Assembly: GCA_039707655.1 (NCBI GenBank)
Contig: CM077664.1
Span: forward strand, 29,066,781 to 29,130,780
Origin: Elymus sibiricus
Taxonomy: Eukaryota > Streptophyta > Magnoliopsida > Poales > Poaceae
Reading direction: 5' to 3'
Length of the DNA stretch: 64,000 bases
In this document: one piece after another, positions 26,300 to 38,584 of the stretch
Numbering within the stretch: the stretch's first letter is position 1
How the letters are laid out: every line of letters begins with the position of its first letter
Notes under the pieces: model-generated
Told to the model about the DNA's origin: nothing
What the model saw: only the letters and a program-made list of their open reading frames with translations
Databases searched by the model: none
Program-made: the position numbers and the translations under genes

Positions 26300-26731
26300 G
26301 AAGTAGGCGATCGGCACGTGTCGAAGCCAGGCAAGTCACACCTGCTTGAACTGGTCAGTCTGGCTTAGACAAAAATCATTAGTACTTTATGACCAACTAA
26401 TCATGCATGTTAAACCAGGAAAATCACATAGTACATTTTTCGAGAGTCACATAGTACATTGCGTTGGACGAGACTAATTAAGGCAGCAAGGACTAAACAC
26501 GCGCTTACTCTCCTGTCTCTACTAACCCCGGCCCGGCCACTATGCAGGATGTATATAAACTATCAGGGACGGCACTAATGCTGCAGATATACACTCGCTC
26601 GGACTCCAACACACAGAAGAGAAATCGCGACTGTATATTAGAAGTACTATCTTCACCTTTCTGCAAGTGAAATAGACATACACACATTACACCACATCAG
26701 AGTAGTCGCGCGGCTGTCGTCACACGGCGCC
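26300..26731 (+). promoter_or_regulatory. WAT1-B promoter and 5' leader, shared by the paralogues
   Basis: Blocks conserved in order with the regions before 4296 and 45782 and with the orphan at 51130-51605 include 'cacacctgctt.aactggtca', 'tactttatgaccaactaatc', 'ggcagcaaggact.aacacg' and 'actaaccccg'. A good TATA box, tatataaa, lies at 26552-26559, about 170 bp before the ATG. Copies A and C have only a weaker 'atacaaataa' there. Conservation in four copies marks likely regulatory DNA. Confidence 0.6.
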
Positions 26732-29356
26732 ATGGTCGGCGAGGGCAAGAAGTCGTACGTGGTCGCTGTGGCAATCCAGGCCATCTACACCGGCCTCTTC
26801 GTCGTCTCTAAGGCCGCATTCGACAGCGGCATCAACACCTATGTCTTCATCTTCTACCGCCTCGCCGCCGCCACCGCGCTCCTCCTCCCAATCGTCATTA
26901 TCGACTCCACCTGCCGCCGGAGCCGATCAACAACCTCAACACCGGCACCAGCTATGTCATGCCGGCTGCTCTTGAAACTGTTCCTATACGCCTTACTCGG
27001 GTATATATATTAGACAATGTATGCATTAACATATTTTCTAGTATTAAGCAATCATGTTCCTCTTTTCATTCCAACTCGATTACAAAAATATTTCGGCCCA
27101 TACCGAAGTATCAGTCATTTCAAGTTGAGTTTAGACAATTGTTTGTAAATTTGAATTATGTTTGAATCTAGTACTAATTTTTATGACAAAAAACCATTGT
27201 CGTATCCAAATATTACATTTAAAAAAATAGATCCTGGACAACCGTGCAAGATAAAAAAAAATAGAAAAAAGAAAAAGGATGGTTCAACTATTGAAAAAAA
27301 AAACAATTTCCATTTTAAGGAAAAAAAATACGGCCACCTAAGTTACAAGAATTCCATGCGTCAATTTGGCATACATGGTCATAATTTGATCATGCTATGT
27401 ATGTCCGTGAATATTGCAGGAACACCTTCACCCTGAACGTGTACAACGTGAGCCTGAAGCAGACCTCGGCAACGGTGGGGTCCGCAGCCACCAACTCCAT
27501 GCCCGTCGTCACCTTCCTCCTAGCGCTGGTTCTGAGGATGGAGACAATCAAACTCCGGAGCCGCTCTGGTTTAAGCAAGCTCGCAGGCATCACGTTTTGC
27601 CTCGTCGGAGTGCTCATCATCGCCTTCTACATCGGCCCATCCATACGCCCCCTCGCCCACCATCCTGTCTTTGCTCACAAGCCACAGAGTGTCAGCAATG
27701 TAGAGTGGATCAGAGCCACATTCCTTCTCTTCCTCGCTTGCACAACCTGGTCTCTCTGGATTTCCCTGCAGGTTAGTGAGGCTCAATTTGGCATATCGGT
27801 AGATTATTTGTTTCATCTATGATTTTCGCACTTCTACATATATCATGATATTTTTTGCACCCAATTACTAAATAAGTTCATCTATCACGCTTAACAACCA
27901 CATAATAAGCCTTAACAAAATGTAATTAGACATACAAGAGACATGCCTATATAAATAACTATTGATACACTTGAACATGGGAATATCCAATTCAGCTCCC
28001 CGAGCTCATCTACATCCTATGAACAGTAAATTCAAAACAAGTACTAGAAAAATTCAAAAAATTCGGAATTTTTTTGTGGTTAAGGATTCTTGAGTGTGTG
28101 ATGTCCGTGCCGAGTTTCAGCGTATTCAAACATCTGAGTAGCTCTCAGCAAAAAAATAAAATCAGGCCCATACACTGCACAAACAGTAAACTTTTTCACA
28201 TACCCTAAATTTGTCTTTTTTTACTGAGAGCTACTCAGATGTCCAAATGCTCTGAAATTTGGCACGGACATCACATACTGAAGCATCTTTCACCACAAAA
28301 ATCGGAATTTTTTGAATTTTTCTAGTATTTAAACGAATTTACTGTTCACTCCCGGGGTCATCTAAGCCCGAGAACCAAAACACTGTGTCTCTGCATATAT
28401 ATTATGGTTTATTTATTTACAAATGCCCATGCTTCATACATGTGTCTCATGTATACATGCAGGTTCCACTGCTTAAAGAATATCCGTACAAGCTTATGGC
28501 CACGGCGATGCAATGTCTATTTGGTGCACTCCAGTCCTTTGTCGTGGCATTGGTGGCAGAGAGGGACTTCACGAAATGGAAGATTGGGCTGGATATTGGC
28601 CTCCTTGCGGTCCTCTACTCGGTTAGTTAACTAGTTACGTTTCGATCTTGCTTTATTTCTCTTGGTGCATGTATATAAATAGTTAGTTTAAATTTGAGTG
28701 TACAAATTAATGAGGATGGTGCACAGAACTCACTCAGACAACACTCAATTTAATTATTACAGGCCTTCTTGGGGACCGGAGCGTTGATGTACCTACAAGC
28801 GTGGTGTGCAGAGATGAGTGGGCCGGTGTTTGTCGTGATGTGGAATCCATTGGCTTTGGTTTTCACTATCTTTTGCTCATCATTCTTCCTCGGAGAAGTT
28901 GTCCACCTGGGGAGGTAATATTTTCAACACAGAAAGAATTTTGGTGAAAAGACAACATACACATGGTCGAATGACCAAATAGCATTTTTGTATCAACTGA
29001 GAGGAGTGTTGTCTACTATGTAGAGTGGCATGGTTTTTAGGTAACATGCCCATACTCCTAAAACCAAAGACAAGACAACTCTCCCACAAAATACAAGTTA
29101 GATTTTTTTAGCTATTCTAAATTATTTATCTTGCAGTATTGTAATAATGATTAAAATAAGGACTTGGTGGCTTTTCTTTTGTACTATTTTGGGAGGTATT
29201 CTATTAGTTGGTGGCCTATACATCGTGCTATGGGGCAAAAGCAACGAAAAAGAAAACAAGATAATATCAGTGATGCCAGAGGAAAGTCAAGGTCAAGGAG
29301 AAGGAACAACAACACATGAGAAGCACGAAGACGAAGAACTAACATCACGAGTATAA
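26732..29356 (+). CDS. WAT1-related EamA-type transporter, copy B
   Basis: This is a multi-pass membrane protein of the plant WAT1-related (drug/metabolite transporter) family; the substrate cannot be told from sequence. Exons: 26732-27000, 27420-27771, 28463-28621, 28763-28914 and 29137-29356 (TAA), 383 codons plus stop. The N-terminus (KKSYVVAVAIQAIYTGLFVV) is the first membrane segment. RTTF-like pairs of short helices follow, with typical motifs SKAAFDSGINTYVFIFYRLA, NTFTLNVYNVSLKQTSATVG, WSLWISLQ and SFFLGE. Unlike A and C, the expected intron-4 acceptor is tac instead of cag at 29182-29184. An upstream ttgcag (29131-29136) restores the frame and adds exactly 48 bases (16 residues, SIVIMIKIR... 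) before the last membrane segment ILGGILLVGG. Intron 2 (27772-28462) carries a foldback element. It is probably expressed if that acceptor is used. Confidence 0.85.
27994..28376. repeat. Foldback (long inverted repeat) element in WAT1-B intron 2
   Basis: Two arms of about 165 bp pair with each other. The left starts near 'gaacagtaaattc' (28020) and includes 'actagaaaaattcaaaaaat' and 'gatgtccgtgcc'. The right contains their complements and ends near 'tttactgttcac' (28349). The loop is about 60 bp. Outer ends 'ctccccgag' and 'cccgagaacc' are also loosely inverted. It is a MITE-like, noncoding element, probably Mutator-derived, and is absent from the matching intron of copies A and C. Confidence 0.75.
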
Positions 29357-30489
29357 AGTTCAACTAACACCCAAAAAATAGTAACACGTTTGTTAATACA
29401 CAGGAGTAAATCCCCGCAAAAAAATTCCACATGAGTAATGGATGTGCAAAAAATAAATTGGGCAATTTGATTGGTACTCCCTCTCCTACAGAAGGAGTAT
29501 TGGTAACCATAAAAATGTTTATCAATAATTCCACCATTGGTTGAAATTATTAATTCTTCTTTCCTGATAAGGTAAGAGAACAGTGAAATCTCATTCATGT
29601 TCTGCAGCGTGCACGCCAGCTGTAGCCCTAAAAAGAAACAATTTTATGTGCTTTCGTTTATATTTTTATTGACTGGGCAGCCACGTGTGGGAATTTGTCT
29701 CTCATTATGTCTCATTCATGGCAAAGAAGTTCCTGTATTGAGGTTGGTTGTGCATAATACATGTGGAAAATAATCCTATAAGACCGGGTCTATTTCCTAA
29801 TCAAGTTCGACCATGCTAAAACAATGGCATGCGTCGCCCCTAATCACAAAGCGTTTATTCACCAAAATCCCATCTTTCTAGCTCTTATCTCGTCACGAGT
29901 CTTTCCATGGAGACTCCCGACCCCATGTTGTCCCCTCCAAGGCAACTCGGGGGCTAGGTTTCCTCGGCTGACACCAACCTCTCCTAGTGCGCCCCTCGCT
30001 GCCACCGTCAGTGGTGTCAGGACCCCCTTGCTGCATTTTCCGCTCCACTCGCTCCTCCCTCTCTCATCCCCGTCCTCGGCATGTCGTGCCAGCTTGGATC
30101 CATGGTGAAGCCCAGGTCATGGTGGTCCTGCTCCCTCTAGCACACTGGACACCAGACGGTGTGGCAAGATTTCATCATTGGTCGACGTCACCGCCATATG
30201 GTTGGGAGAGGCCCTTCCATGTAGGGGTGTTGCCGTCATCCACACCTCCGGACAGTGCAACCAATAGAGAACAATGGTCGCGCGACAAATGGGCCATGGC
30301 CCGCGCGACGGCCGCGCGAGCGCCACGCGCTGATGGGAGCTCCTATTTGCCGCGTAGGTCGGCAAAGAGCTACCAATCGCACACCCCTGGTGCCCCAGCG
30401 TGCATTTTGGGTTGGCCCATGTGAGGCTAGTAACCCCTATTTTTTCCTTCTTTCTTTTTCTTTTTAACTTTTTCTTTTTTGTTTACTTA
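29357..30489. other. Intergenic, no gene recognised
   Basis: This is the 3' flank of WAT1-B followed by a moderately GC-rich stretch (29820-30420) that opens short overlapping frames on both strands without domains or codon bias. It likely belongs to a DNA transposon, but no termini were fixed. Confidence 0.4.
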
Positions 30490-31735
30490 CTTCAAGAACT
30501 GTTCACTAATCTCGATTTTGAAAAAAACGTTCGGAAATTATTTTTATTATCAATTTTAAAAGTTGTTCACAAATTGGAGAAAATTCCGAATTTCATAAAA
30601 TATTCATGTATTTGAAAAAATGGGATTTCATAAAATGTTCATCCATTTAAAAAAATATTCACTAATTTCAAAAAAACTTAACGAGTTTTAAAAATGTTCT
30701 TGATTTCCAAAATTGTTTTTGAATCTGAAAATGTTCAAAAATACAAAACCAACGTTTGCAAATTCCAAAGTTGTTCATGATTTCAAAAAATGTTCATTAA
30801 TTCGAAATAATTCAAGAATTTGAAAATTGTTCATGAATTTTAAATATGTTCATGAATTCAAAAGATCTTCATGATTTTGAAAAACAATAATGATTTCAAA
30901 AAAATTGTGAATTCCAAAAATATTCGCTGTTTCAAAAAATGTTTAAGAATTCTAAATTGTTCGCCAAATAACAAAGAATAGGAAAATGGAAGTGCGTTTG
31001 CCGGGAGCTCCTGTTGGGCGCTTCAGGCGCCAGAAGTCCTCCCCGGCGCCTACTACAGCGCCCAGTTGGGCCGGCCCATGAAACACGCACAACATCAAAA
31101 ATCATAGCGTAAAAAACCGCGAAAATAATTGCTCTCTACGGGTTTCAAACTCGCGCAGTTCCACTAACGTACAAGTTCTGCTAACCACTCGAGCTACTTG
31201 CCATTAGTGATAGGTAACAGCGCCAATTATATAATAACAATGTCGCCGCGCTATTTTATTGCACAGAACTGTACCGATTAATATTTATTGAATTATTTGA
31301 CAAAAAAAATAGTGAATTAGAAAAGGTTCATAGATTTTGAAAAAAGTTCATCAATTTTCAAGAAAAGTTCACAAACTTGAAAAAAAGTTCATCAATTTTC
31401 AAACAAAAGCTCATCAATTTTAAAAAAAAGTTCAAAAAGTTCATCAAATTTGAAAAAAGTTCATCGAAATTGACAAAAAGTTCATCAAAATTGAAAAAAG
31501 TCATGGATTTTCAAAAAAAATTCATCAAATCTTAAAAAAGTTCATTGAATTTGAAAAAAGTTCATCGAATTTGAAAAATAAGTTCATGATTTTTTGAAAA
31601 AAGTTCATCAAATTTTTAAAAAGTTCACAAATTTTGAAAAAAGTTCATCTATTTGGAAGAAAGTTCATGGATTTTTGAAAAAATGTTCGTTGATTTTGAA
31701 GAAAAAATTCATCGATTTACAATCGCGCATTTAAG
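30490..31735. repeat. Arrays of short 'gttcat(g/c)aattttgaaaa' repeats
   Basis: Two blocks (30490-30965 and 31318-31735) consist of dozens of loosely tandem 18-25 base units built on gttcat, aattt and A-runs. Between them lies a GC-rich piece (30995-31080) containing the palindrome ggcgcttcaggcgcc and a tRNA-like segment. It resembles the interior of Mutator-like elements in Triticeae, but element ends were not found. Confidence 0.65.
31140..31204 (-). other. tRNA-like segment, - strand
   Basis: Read on the - strand it has a box-A-like tagctcgagtggttagcag and a box-B-like gagtttgaaaccc at tRNA-like spacing. No complete cloverleaf with an acceptor stem could be drawn, so it is a tRNA-derived relic or pol III promoter rather than a tRNA gene. 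Confidence 0.45.
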
Positions 31736-31849
31736 AAAAAGAAATAAATAGAAAAAAGAAACAAGAACAGAAAAAAAGAAAAAAGAAAAAGAAATGTGAA
31801 CTCGAGAAAGAGTAAAAAGAACGCAAGAAGATACTATGCTTAAGCTTAC

Positions 31850-31912
31850 GATGGCCTTAGTGGTTAGTGCGGTGCTCTCTGAACCTACAGGTCTCGGGTT
31901 CGATTAAGGTGT
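31850..31912 (+). other. tRNA-like segment, + strand
   Basis: It has a box-A-like ccttagtggttagtgcgg and a box B ggttcgatta (31897-31906). The sequence after box B does not restore an acceptor stem. It lies on the opposite strand from the segment at 31140-31204, with the 'gttcatc' array between them. Confidence 0.45.
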
Positions 31913-32139
31913 ACTTCTTCAAAAGATCACTCCAACCTCCTCAGAAGTTTTCCCTTTTTTCGTAAATCCGTTTACTCAAAACGTTTTATCTCTTAACTGT
32001 GCGTCTAAATCTCAAACCGTTTTCACCATTGGATTCCTCACGTCGAGATTTTCAAAACTAGATCTTATTAGATCCTATGTTTATAGATTTTGATGAATTT
32101 TTTTTTCACAAAAAAAGGACGAAAAAACCGAACCGGAAG

Positions 32140-32665
32140 CACGTTTTTTTGCCTTTCCGAAAAGAGACACGCCCGAGCCTCTCGCGAAAGCAAAACCGTG
32201 CCTCTCGCGGAAGCAAAACCGTGCCTCTCGTGGAAGGAAAAATAACAGAAAACGCGTTTTTTCCCTTTTTCAAGAGGCACGGCCCTGCCTCTCGCGAAAG
32301 CAAAACCATGCCTCTCGCGGAAGGAAAAAAAAAATAGAAAACACGTTTTTTTTTTCGTTTCCGAGAGGGACGGCCGTGCCTCTCGCGAAAGCAAAACTGT
32401 GCCTCTCGCGAAAGCAAAACCGTGCCTCTCGCGGAAGAAAAAAAACAGAAAATGCATTTTTTTCTCGTTTCCGAGAGGCACGGCCGTGCCTCTTGCGAAA
32501 GCTAAACCGTGCCTCTCGCGGAAGCAAAACCGTGCCTCTCGTGGAAGGAAAAAAAAACAGAAAACGGGTTTTATTTTTCCGTTTCCGAGAGGCACGTACG
32601 TGCCTCTCGCGAAAGCAAAACCGTGCCTCTCGCAGAAGCAAAAAAAACACGTTTTTTCGCAAAAA
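32140..32665. repeat. CCTCTCGCG-based higher-order minisatellite
   Basis: The basic unit gtgcctctcgcgaaagcaaaacc (with gaaag/gaagc/gtgg variants) recurs about 14 times. It is grouped into blocks of roughly 100-130 bp, each closed by an A-rich stretch, aacgcgtttttt, and an inverted gagaggcacgg. The adjoining gagaggcacggccgtgcctctc is itself palindromic, so each block can form a hairpin. Long open frames on both strands (for example 32595-32068) come from the repeat and are not genes. Confidence 0.85.
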
Positions 32666-34155
32666 AAAATATATTATTTTTTTGGCCAAAAGTTAAGGAA
32701 GACCCGTGGAAAACTAAAAAGCCAAAAAAGGGGGAAACCGTTTAAAAAGCCGAAAACGCATGCGGAAAAATAAAAATAAAAAATCCGAAGGGATCGCTCA
32801 GAGCGCGACATGTTGCGGCGGCATAGAAGCGCACCAAGTGGCATGCTCTCAGCCCACCCACAAGTATAGTTGGGAGGCTCCCGAAGGAGCGCTCGTCAAC
32901 TAGTTGCTCTCTTCCTCGTGACCCGCGCAATAACTAGGACTGGCCCTGGCCTAAAAGAGCTCCTATTGGACGCTCGTGTGCGTCCAATAGTCAAGATTAC
33001 GCTGAAGGGACGCGCAAACGGGCGGGCCCATTCGCAGGCGTCGAGCAAATGTAAAACTTTCACGAAAAATAAAAGTGAACGCGTGGAGTCGAATTCCTCA
33101 ACTCGCACTAGATAGAAGCGTTGCTGGCCGGTCGAGCAGACTACTACTGAGGGTGGCTAAATGCAGCGCTAAATTTGAATTGCTAAGTACAGCGATAGAG
33201 CCATCTTTTAAAAAAAAACAATAATTCTTGTAAAAAATAAGAAAAAAATCTTGAAAAATGGGAATAATGTTTGAAAATCATGAAATAATTTTGAATTCAA
33301 AAAAACTTTGAAAATGTGAACAATTTTTAAAAAACGTGAACAAATATTGAAAACATGAAGAAATTTTTAAAATTCTGAACATTTATAGAAACATTTATAT
33401 ACGCTGAAAAGTTTTTAAATAAACATTGAAAAGTTTTTAAATAAACATTGAAAAGTTTTGTGATATATGTTGAACAAATTTTAAATAAGCATTGAACATT
33501 TTTGTGATATACGCTGAACAATATTTAAATACTCAATGTACATTTTTTTTATTTACACTAAACACTTTTTAAATACAAAATTAACATTATTTTAAGATAC
33601 ATTGAACATTTTCTTAATATATGGTGAACAGTTTTTTTTAATATATGATCAACATTTTTGTAATACACAGTGAATTCTTTGTATAATACACAAAAAAGAG
33701 AAGAAAAAGTAAAACTAAACAGGAAAAAAGGAAAAAAACTGAGAAAAGAGAAAAGCAAAAGATATTGTGAATAAAAACAAAAAAGAGAAGAAAACAAAAA
33801 AATGAAAAATGCAAAAGAAAAAGAAAAAAACCAAAATGAAACCAAAAAACATTAAAGAAAAAACAACAACGACAAAATGGTTCATAATATCACACTGCAC
33901 CTCACGCCTGAGTAGAAGGCTCCTCAACGCCACCACCACTGCACAGGAAGTGCAAGGGCGGTGGCGCCACCTTCAACGCCACCCCGAGGAGGAGCGCTCC
34001 TCCGCATTGCCGGCACCATGGTCGGACACAAGAAGGCCAAGTGCGGTTGTGTCTCATTAAAATACATTGCAACTTTATTGAAATACATGAGAACTTTATG
34101 TTCAAATACACGACAACTTTGTGTAAATAGTGTTTGTTTAATTGTATGACAATTA
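32666..34155. other. Intergenic, AT-rich repeats, no gene recognised
   Basis: A GC-rich piece (32860-33130) includes gctcccgaaggagcgctcg and ggacgctcgtgtgcgtcc, the latter a palindrome of the kind seen at 30995. From 33200 to 33890 the sequence is AT-rich with repeated 'ttgaacattttt' and 'taaataaacattgaaaag' motifs. Only composition-driven frames are present. Confidence 0.4.
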
Positions 34156-34238
34156 CTCCCTATGTAAAGAAATATAAGAGTGTTTAGATCACTACTTTAG
34201 TGATTTAAACGCTCTTATGTTTCTTTACGGAGGGAATA
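34154..34238. mobile_element. Stowaway MITE
   Basis: An 81-bp near-perfect palindrome (34156-34236) with ends ctccctatgtaaag and ctttacggagggaa is flanked by TA target duplications (34154-34155 and 34237-34238). The arms carry 'agagtgtttagatcacta' and its complement. It is a typical Tc1/Mariner Stowaway element, placed about 60 bp downstream of the SCPL stop codon. Confidence 0.93.
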
Positions 34239-34833
34239 GTATCTAGGTTACTCAGAAATATAGATTAACCTATGTGAGTAGTATGTAACAACTATCGATC
34301 AATGAGGTTCACCAGAAAGCCGTCTATCAATCATAGCTAGACACTCTTGGGGCATGTACTCTGGAGCTGTGTGGCCAGCACCCTACATGGGCATTAATGG
34401 ATCAATTAATTTTCTTCATTGTATTCCATTCAACATAATACAATCAAAGATATACCACGTACCTTCACAGTTGCGTATTGCCGGAGTAAGTTGTTGTGTA
34501 TCTAAGAAAAATAAGAAACGAAAAGAGAACAGTATAACACATCTGAATAATAGTTGTTTGCAAATACAATCAGTTGAGAATGCTACATTCCATTTAGTAG
34601 CACAATGACACTCTCTCCTAACATGAATAAATATCATTCTGAACATTGCACCTGCCTCTTTTATCACTAGTATGTTTGTGAGATGACTAGATATATAACA
34701 ACAATGGCTCGATTCTTACCCTGCAACTTGCTTGTCGACATACCATGGTCGCCAATCATCTGTGATGGACAGGTTAAGATATCTTATCCATGCTTGCGTG
34801 CCAACCAATGATATTTCACTATCATGATCGCCG

Positions 34834-36552
34834 CTGTAGCAAACACACTTGATCAATATATGATTGCACAGCCAGCAATTCGGAGAAATTACTTGAACCT
34901 ACAAGTGATTAATTAGACTGAGCATGCGCATTAGTTGCCCTCCCCTAATAGCTGGCCACCCAGAGATCTGATTATCGTGCCAACACTAAGAGCCGATTTG
35001 GCCTATAACTTAAAATCCTAACCATATCATTCGTTTTAGGGTGTTTCCAAAAACTAGTTATTTAGGGTAAGCTGCTAGAACAAATCCCCTAAACACCATA
35101 CCTAATACCATCCTAGCTCCTGCAACCGCCAACTCCTTTCGAGCTCTTCTATCGGTCCGCACCTATGGCTCATTCGCTCTGTGTCCTCACCGGCATTCGT
35201 AGAGCCCTCCGGACCCTCTCTCCCTGTCACCGCACTGGCCGGCTTCCTGGCCTCCACCCAAGCATTAATCCTTCCACTAGCCATCAGTGCTACGGCTATG
35301 CTCCTACGCACCCTTGACAGCGACATCCTCTTCCTCCAACCCGCAGTGAGTTGTGCTTCGCGGCATGGTTCTTCTGTGGAAGGAGTCAGAGAGGTTGTAG
35401 GTGAGGGCAATGCTGCGGCTCAAGGTGATCACGGGAGTGCGATGATGAGATGTCTAGGAGATATGGGGTGGCATCTGTGCTTGGTGCGCTCACCCCTCCA
35501 CGACGGAGGTCCGATCAACAGGGTCTCACCTGAAACTGGTGGTGACCCAAGTGTGCTGGCAGAAAAGGAAATAATTGTGTAGCCGAAGAAGACAACACGC
35601 TTGGAATCAATGTCTTTAACGAGTGCCAAAATCCACTATCGAAATGGAAGTCTTTACTAAGTGCCAAAATCGCGCAATGGTAGCGACCTTGCGAAATTAT
35701 TAGATGGCTTTGGAAGAGGGTCCTGAGTGGCACGGTGTGCCAATGGGAGTAGGTGTGAAGTTGCGCAGAAGGACGAGATGGAGATTATGTTAAAATATGT
35801 GTTGAATATTATGTGTACAAGTTGTGCTATACTTGGACTTCGAATTAGCGGAGGGTTAAGTGTTTGAGTCGAGCACGTGTAACCCGAGCCAGTTATAGAA
35901 ATGCATCGCGGGGTAGCCAAATAGACTATACATAAGCTGGTAGGCTCCCCTAAAAAAAAATCTGGTAGGCTAGACAGAGATCATGAGAGGGGCGGTCCGA
36001 CGCCCGTGGCTGGGGTGGCCAGACCTGCTAGGACGTGGTGGTTGGAGCGCCATCGGATGGCCTCATCGAGCTTGTAATTGACTGTACTATGTTGATTTAG
36101 TACATAGGGAGAAGCGCCCATAGCCATACCACGAGGATTGGCCATGTTGGTGAACCTTGTTAACAAATCTCCGTGTCTTGTTGTGATTGTTTGTCCTCAA
36201 CTGATGGATGTGCACCTTAATTTATTCTAGTAGGTTAGAGGTGTAAGGGTGGCGATATGGCGGAGGTGGATGGAGGTCGGAGGGTAACTGTGTGTTAAAC
36301 TTCCTGCACTCCAAGTCGATGAAAATTTTATGGTATGTTTGTTGCATATTCAATATGTTTGGCAGAGATGGAATGCTTATAGGGTATGCAAAAAAATACA
36401 GGGATCAGATAGGTCATTAGGTATCTACTAGATTGGTCATATACCCTATATTGGTAGTTTTTAGGCATGTAGGACTTTTTAGGGACCAACTAGAGTTACT
36501 CTAATATAAGCATTCGAGTTATGAGCACTAGCTAGAATAATCTCACGCTTAC
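34834..36552. other. Enlarged intron 10 of the SCPL gene
   Basis: The intron is 1.7 kb against less than 450 bp for most others. Its middle (about 34985-36510) is unlike the flanks and probably an insertion, but no terminal repeats were resolved. Short frames here (for example 35181-35582) lack recognisable domains. Confidence 0.4.
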
Positions 36553-38584
36553 CTGTATACCATAGCTCGATATCCTTTGGTGATCAAGCTTAAATGGTGC
36601 TCCATTGTACTGTTGATGTCTTGTATATAAGGGAAATGAGCATGTCTTCTCCATGATGGAACTGTTCCCTGAAAAAGAGTCAAGCTTTTATCTTAACCAA
36701 AGCTGAGACTTCAATGTATGGATCAGAATATTTAAGATACATTAACTGGAATGTAATTCCATGTATTTCTTACAATAACTCAAAACAAATTACAGACAAT
36801 GCAACAAGAAGGGAAAATGAATCCTACAGCGAAAAACTGGAGTGCATATATATACCTTGTGAATACCCAAACTCTCCCTCATGGCTTCGTCATTTGCGCA
36901 CAAGTCGGCAAGAACATAAGTTGCATTCTGCAACCAAATGATGCACACCAAGATTATTTACATAATTATGTACAATTAATCATAAAAATAAAAACACTAT
37001 GGTTGTTGAACGAAAAGACCAACCAAATAAAACATTAAATGAAAAAATATAAACATTACACAGATCCTCAATCTTTACCCTACAAATAGATGAAACTGGT
37101 GATTGTAGTAGCCTTTTCCTTCCATCTTTAGACGTCGCCTTGCGAATCTTGAGGCTTGGATATGTATCACAGCGTGGCTCCAAAATGTGCATAGCATTTA
37201 AATCCTTTATGAGCTGCATCCCACCAACAATTCTGATTAAGTTACATAGCTCTTGTGGAAGCTCTAGTGAGTTTTCAACATAAAAGTCTCAATGTTAGGA
37301 GGTTGTCGAAAGAACTAATTGGATCGCTTACATCATAGATTGATTGGACGGACTTGGCACATAGAGCATTCGATGGGCTGGTGTATTTCCCTCCACAACT
37401 CTCCATAGCAACCTAATAGGTGGATATATACAAGACAAATATATTTATGCAAATTAGATCATTTCAATTGATACCTTCCATGCTATTCCAAATAAGGAGA
37501 TGGACCAAATTTTATATGGAGAACCTGACTGACAAGCATAGGTATTCATAGAAATGTAATGAGAAGCATTATAATTTACATTTTTCAGCAGTTATCTAGG
37601 ACACCAAGCAAACTCACAATACATTTTTTGTTTTAGGAGGCAGCTACACAGCCAAGCAACGCATCAGTTAGATGTGTGGAATTTTTGTACATGTAATTTT
37701 GTCTGACATAGCACAGAATAAATAAAAGGATATATAAATATAATAATTTTTTTAATTATGTCACCTGATAGAGTTCATCTGGTATAAATCCCATCCTATG
37801 AAGATATGGAAATTTAGAATTGCTGTCAAACCGTGCGAATTCTGTCAATGGATTACCAGCAATGTAACCCTGAAAAAGAAAGATAAATTTCCTCACGAGG
37901 ATTAAGCATTGCTTATGAAAATATTATGAGGATTGCACAATCTTTTATTTAAAGAAGTCTCAGAATGATAATAAGCACTACAATAGCACTAAACATAAAG
38001 CTATTTGTGTAAGAAGTGAGAGTACAGAAGTCATGGTAATAAATATGTAAGACCTTGAGGTTAGGAAGTCGCTGGTCACTGGATTCAATCCCTAAAATTA
38101 AAACAACAGTATTCAAAACAATCAGTAAACAAATAATCTTGGAAGACAAATATTCGATACTAACAGAAGTTTTAGTTACCTTTAGCAATTTCCATGGTGA
38201 GAGATGGTATGATCATGCCACTGTACGAATCGCCGGCAATATAGAGCGGGTTTGACAAGAACATTGGGTGCTCATCAAACCACTGCAAAGAACCGATGGT
38301 TTTGCATGTATATCATACAAAGAAGGTAGTGAAATACATACAGAGTGTGTATGTAACAAACCGCCTATGTTAGATGAAGTAACAAACCGTTTCAAGGAAA
38401 GTGTGCAACTGGCGAACAACGATGGTGTCACTGGGTGTCAATTTGTTGTTTCTCGGGTCGTAGGTGAAGCCAGTCCCTGCTGGCGAATCCACGAAGATGA
38501 TGTTGGTAACCTACAAGTCGTCGTCGAAAGAAGCAGAAATTCAGGAAAAAAATAGTTAGTTGCCTAGAGAGCAACAATATGTAA

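Noticed and set aside
29478..29502. Short inverted pair tactccctct / agaaggagta as a MITE
   Set aside because: Only about 25 bp in all, too short for an element. At most the fused ends of an excised or deleted one.
31850..31912. Genuine tRNA gene
   Set aside because: Box A and box B are recognisable, but no acceptor stem or full cloverleaf can be drawn and the sequence after box B is not complementary to the 5' end.
32068..32595. 175-codon frame on the - strand
   Set aside because: It consists of repeat units of the CCTCTCGCG minisatellite read through (RGTVLLSREAR-type repeats); the + strand is open as well.
32140..32665. Possible CRISPR-like array
   Set aside because: Short repeats vary, there are no unique spacers of constant length, and this is a plant nuclear sequence.
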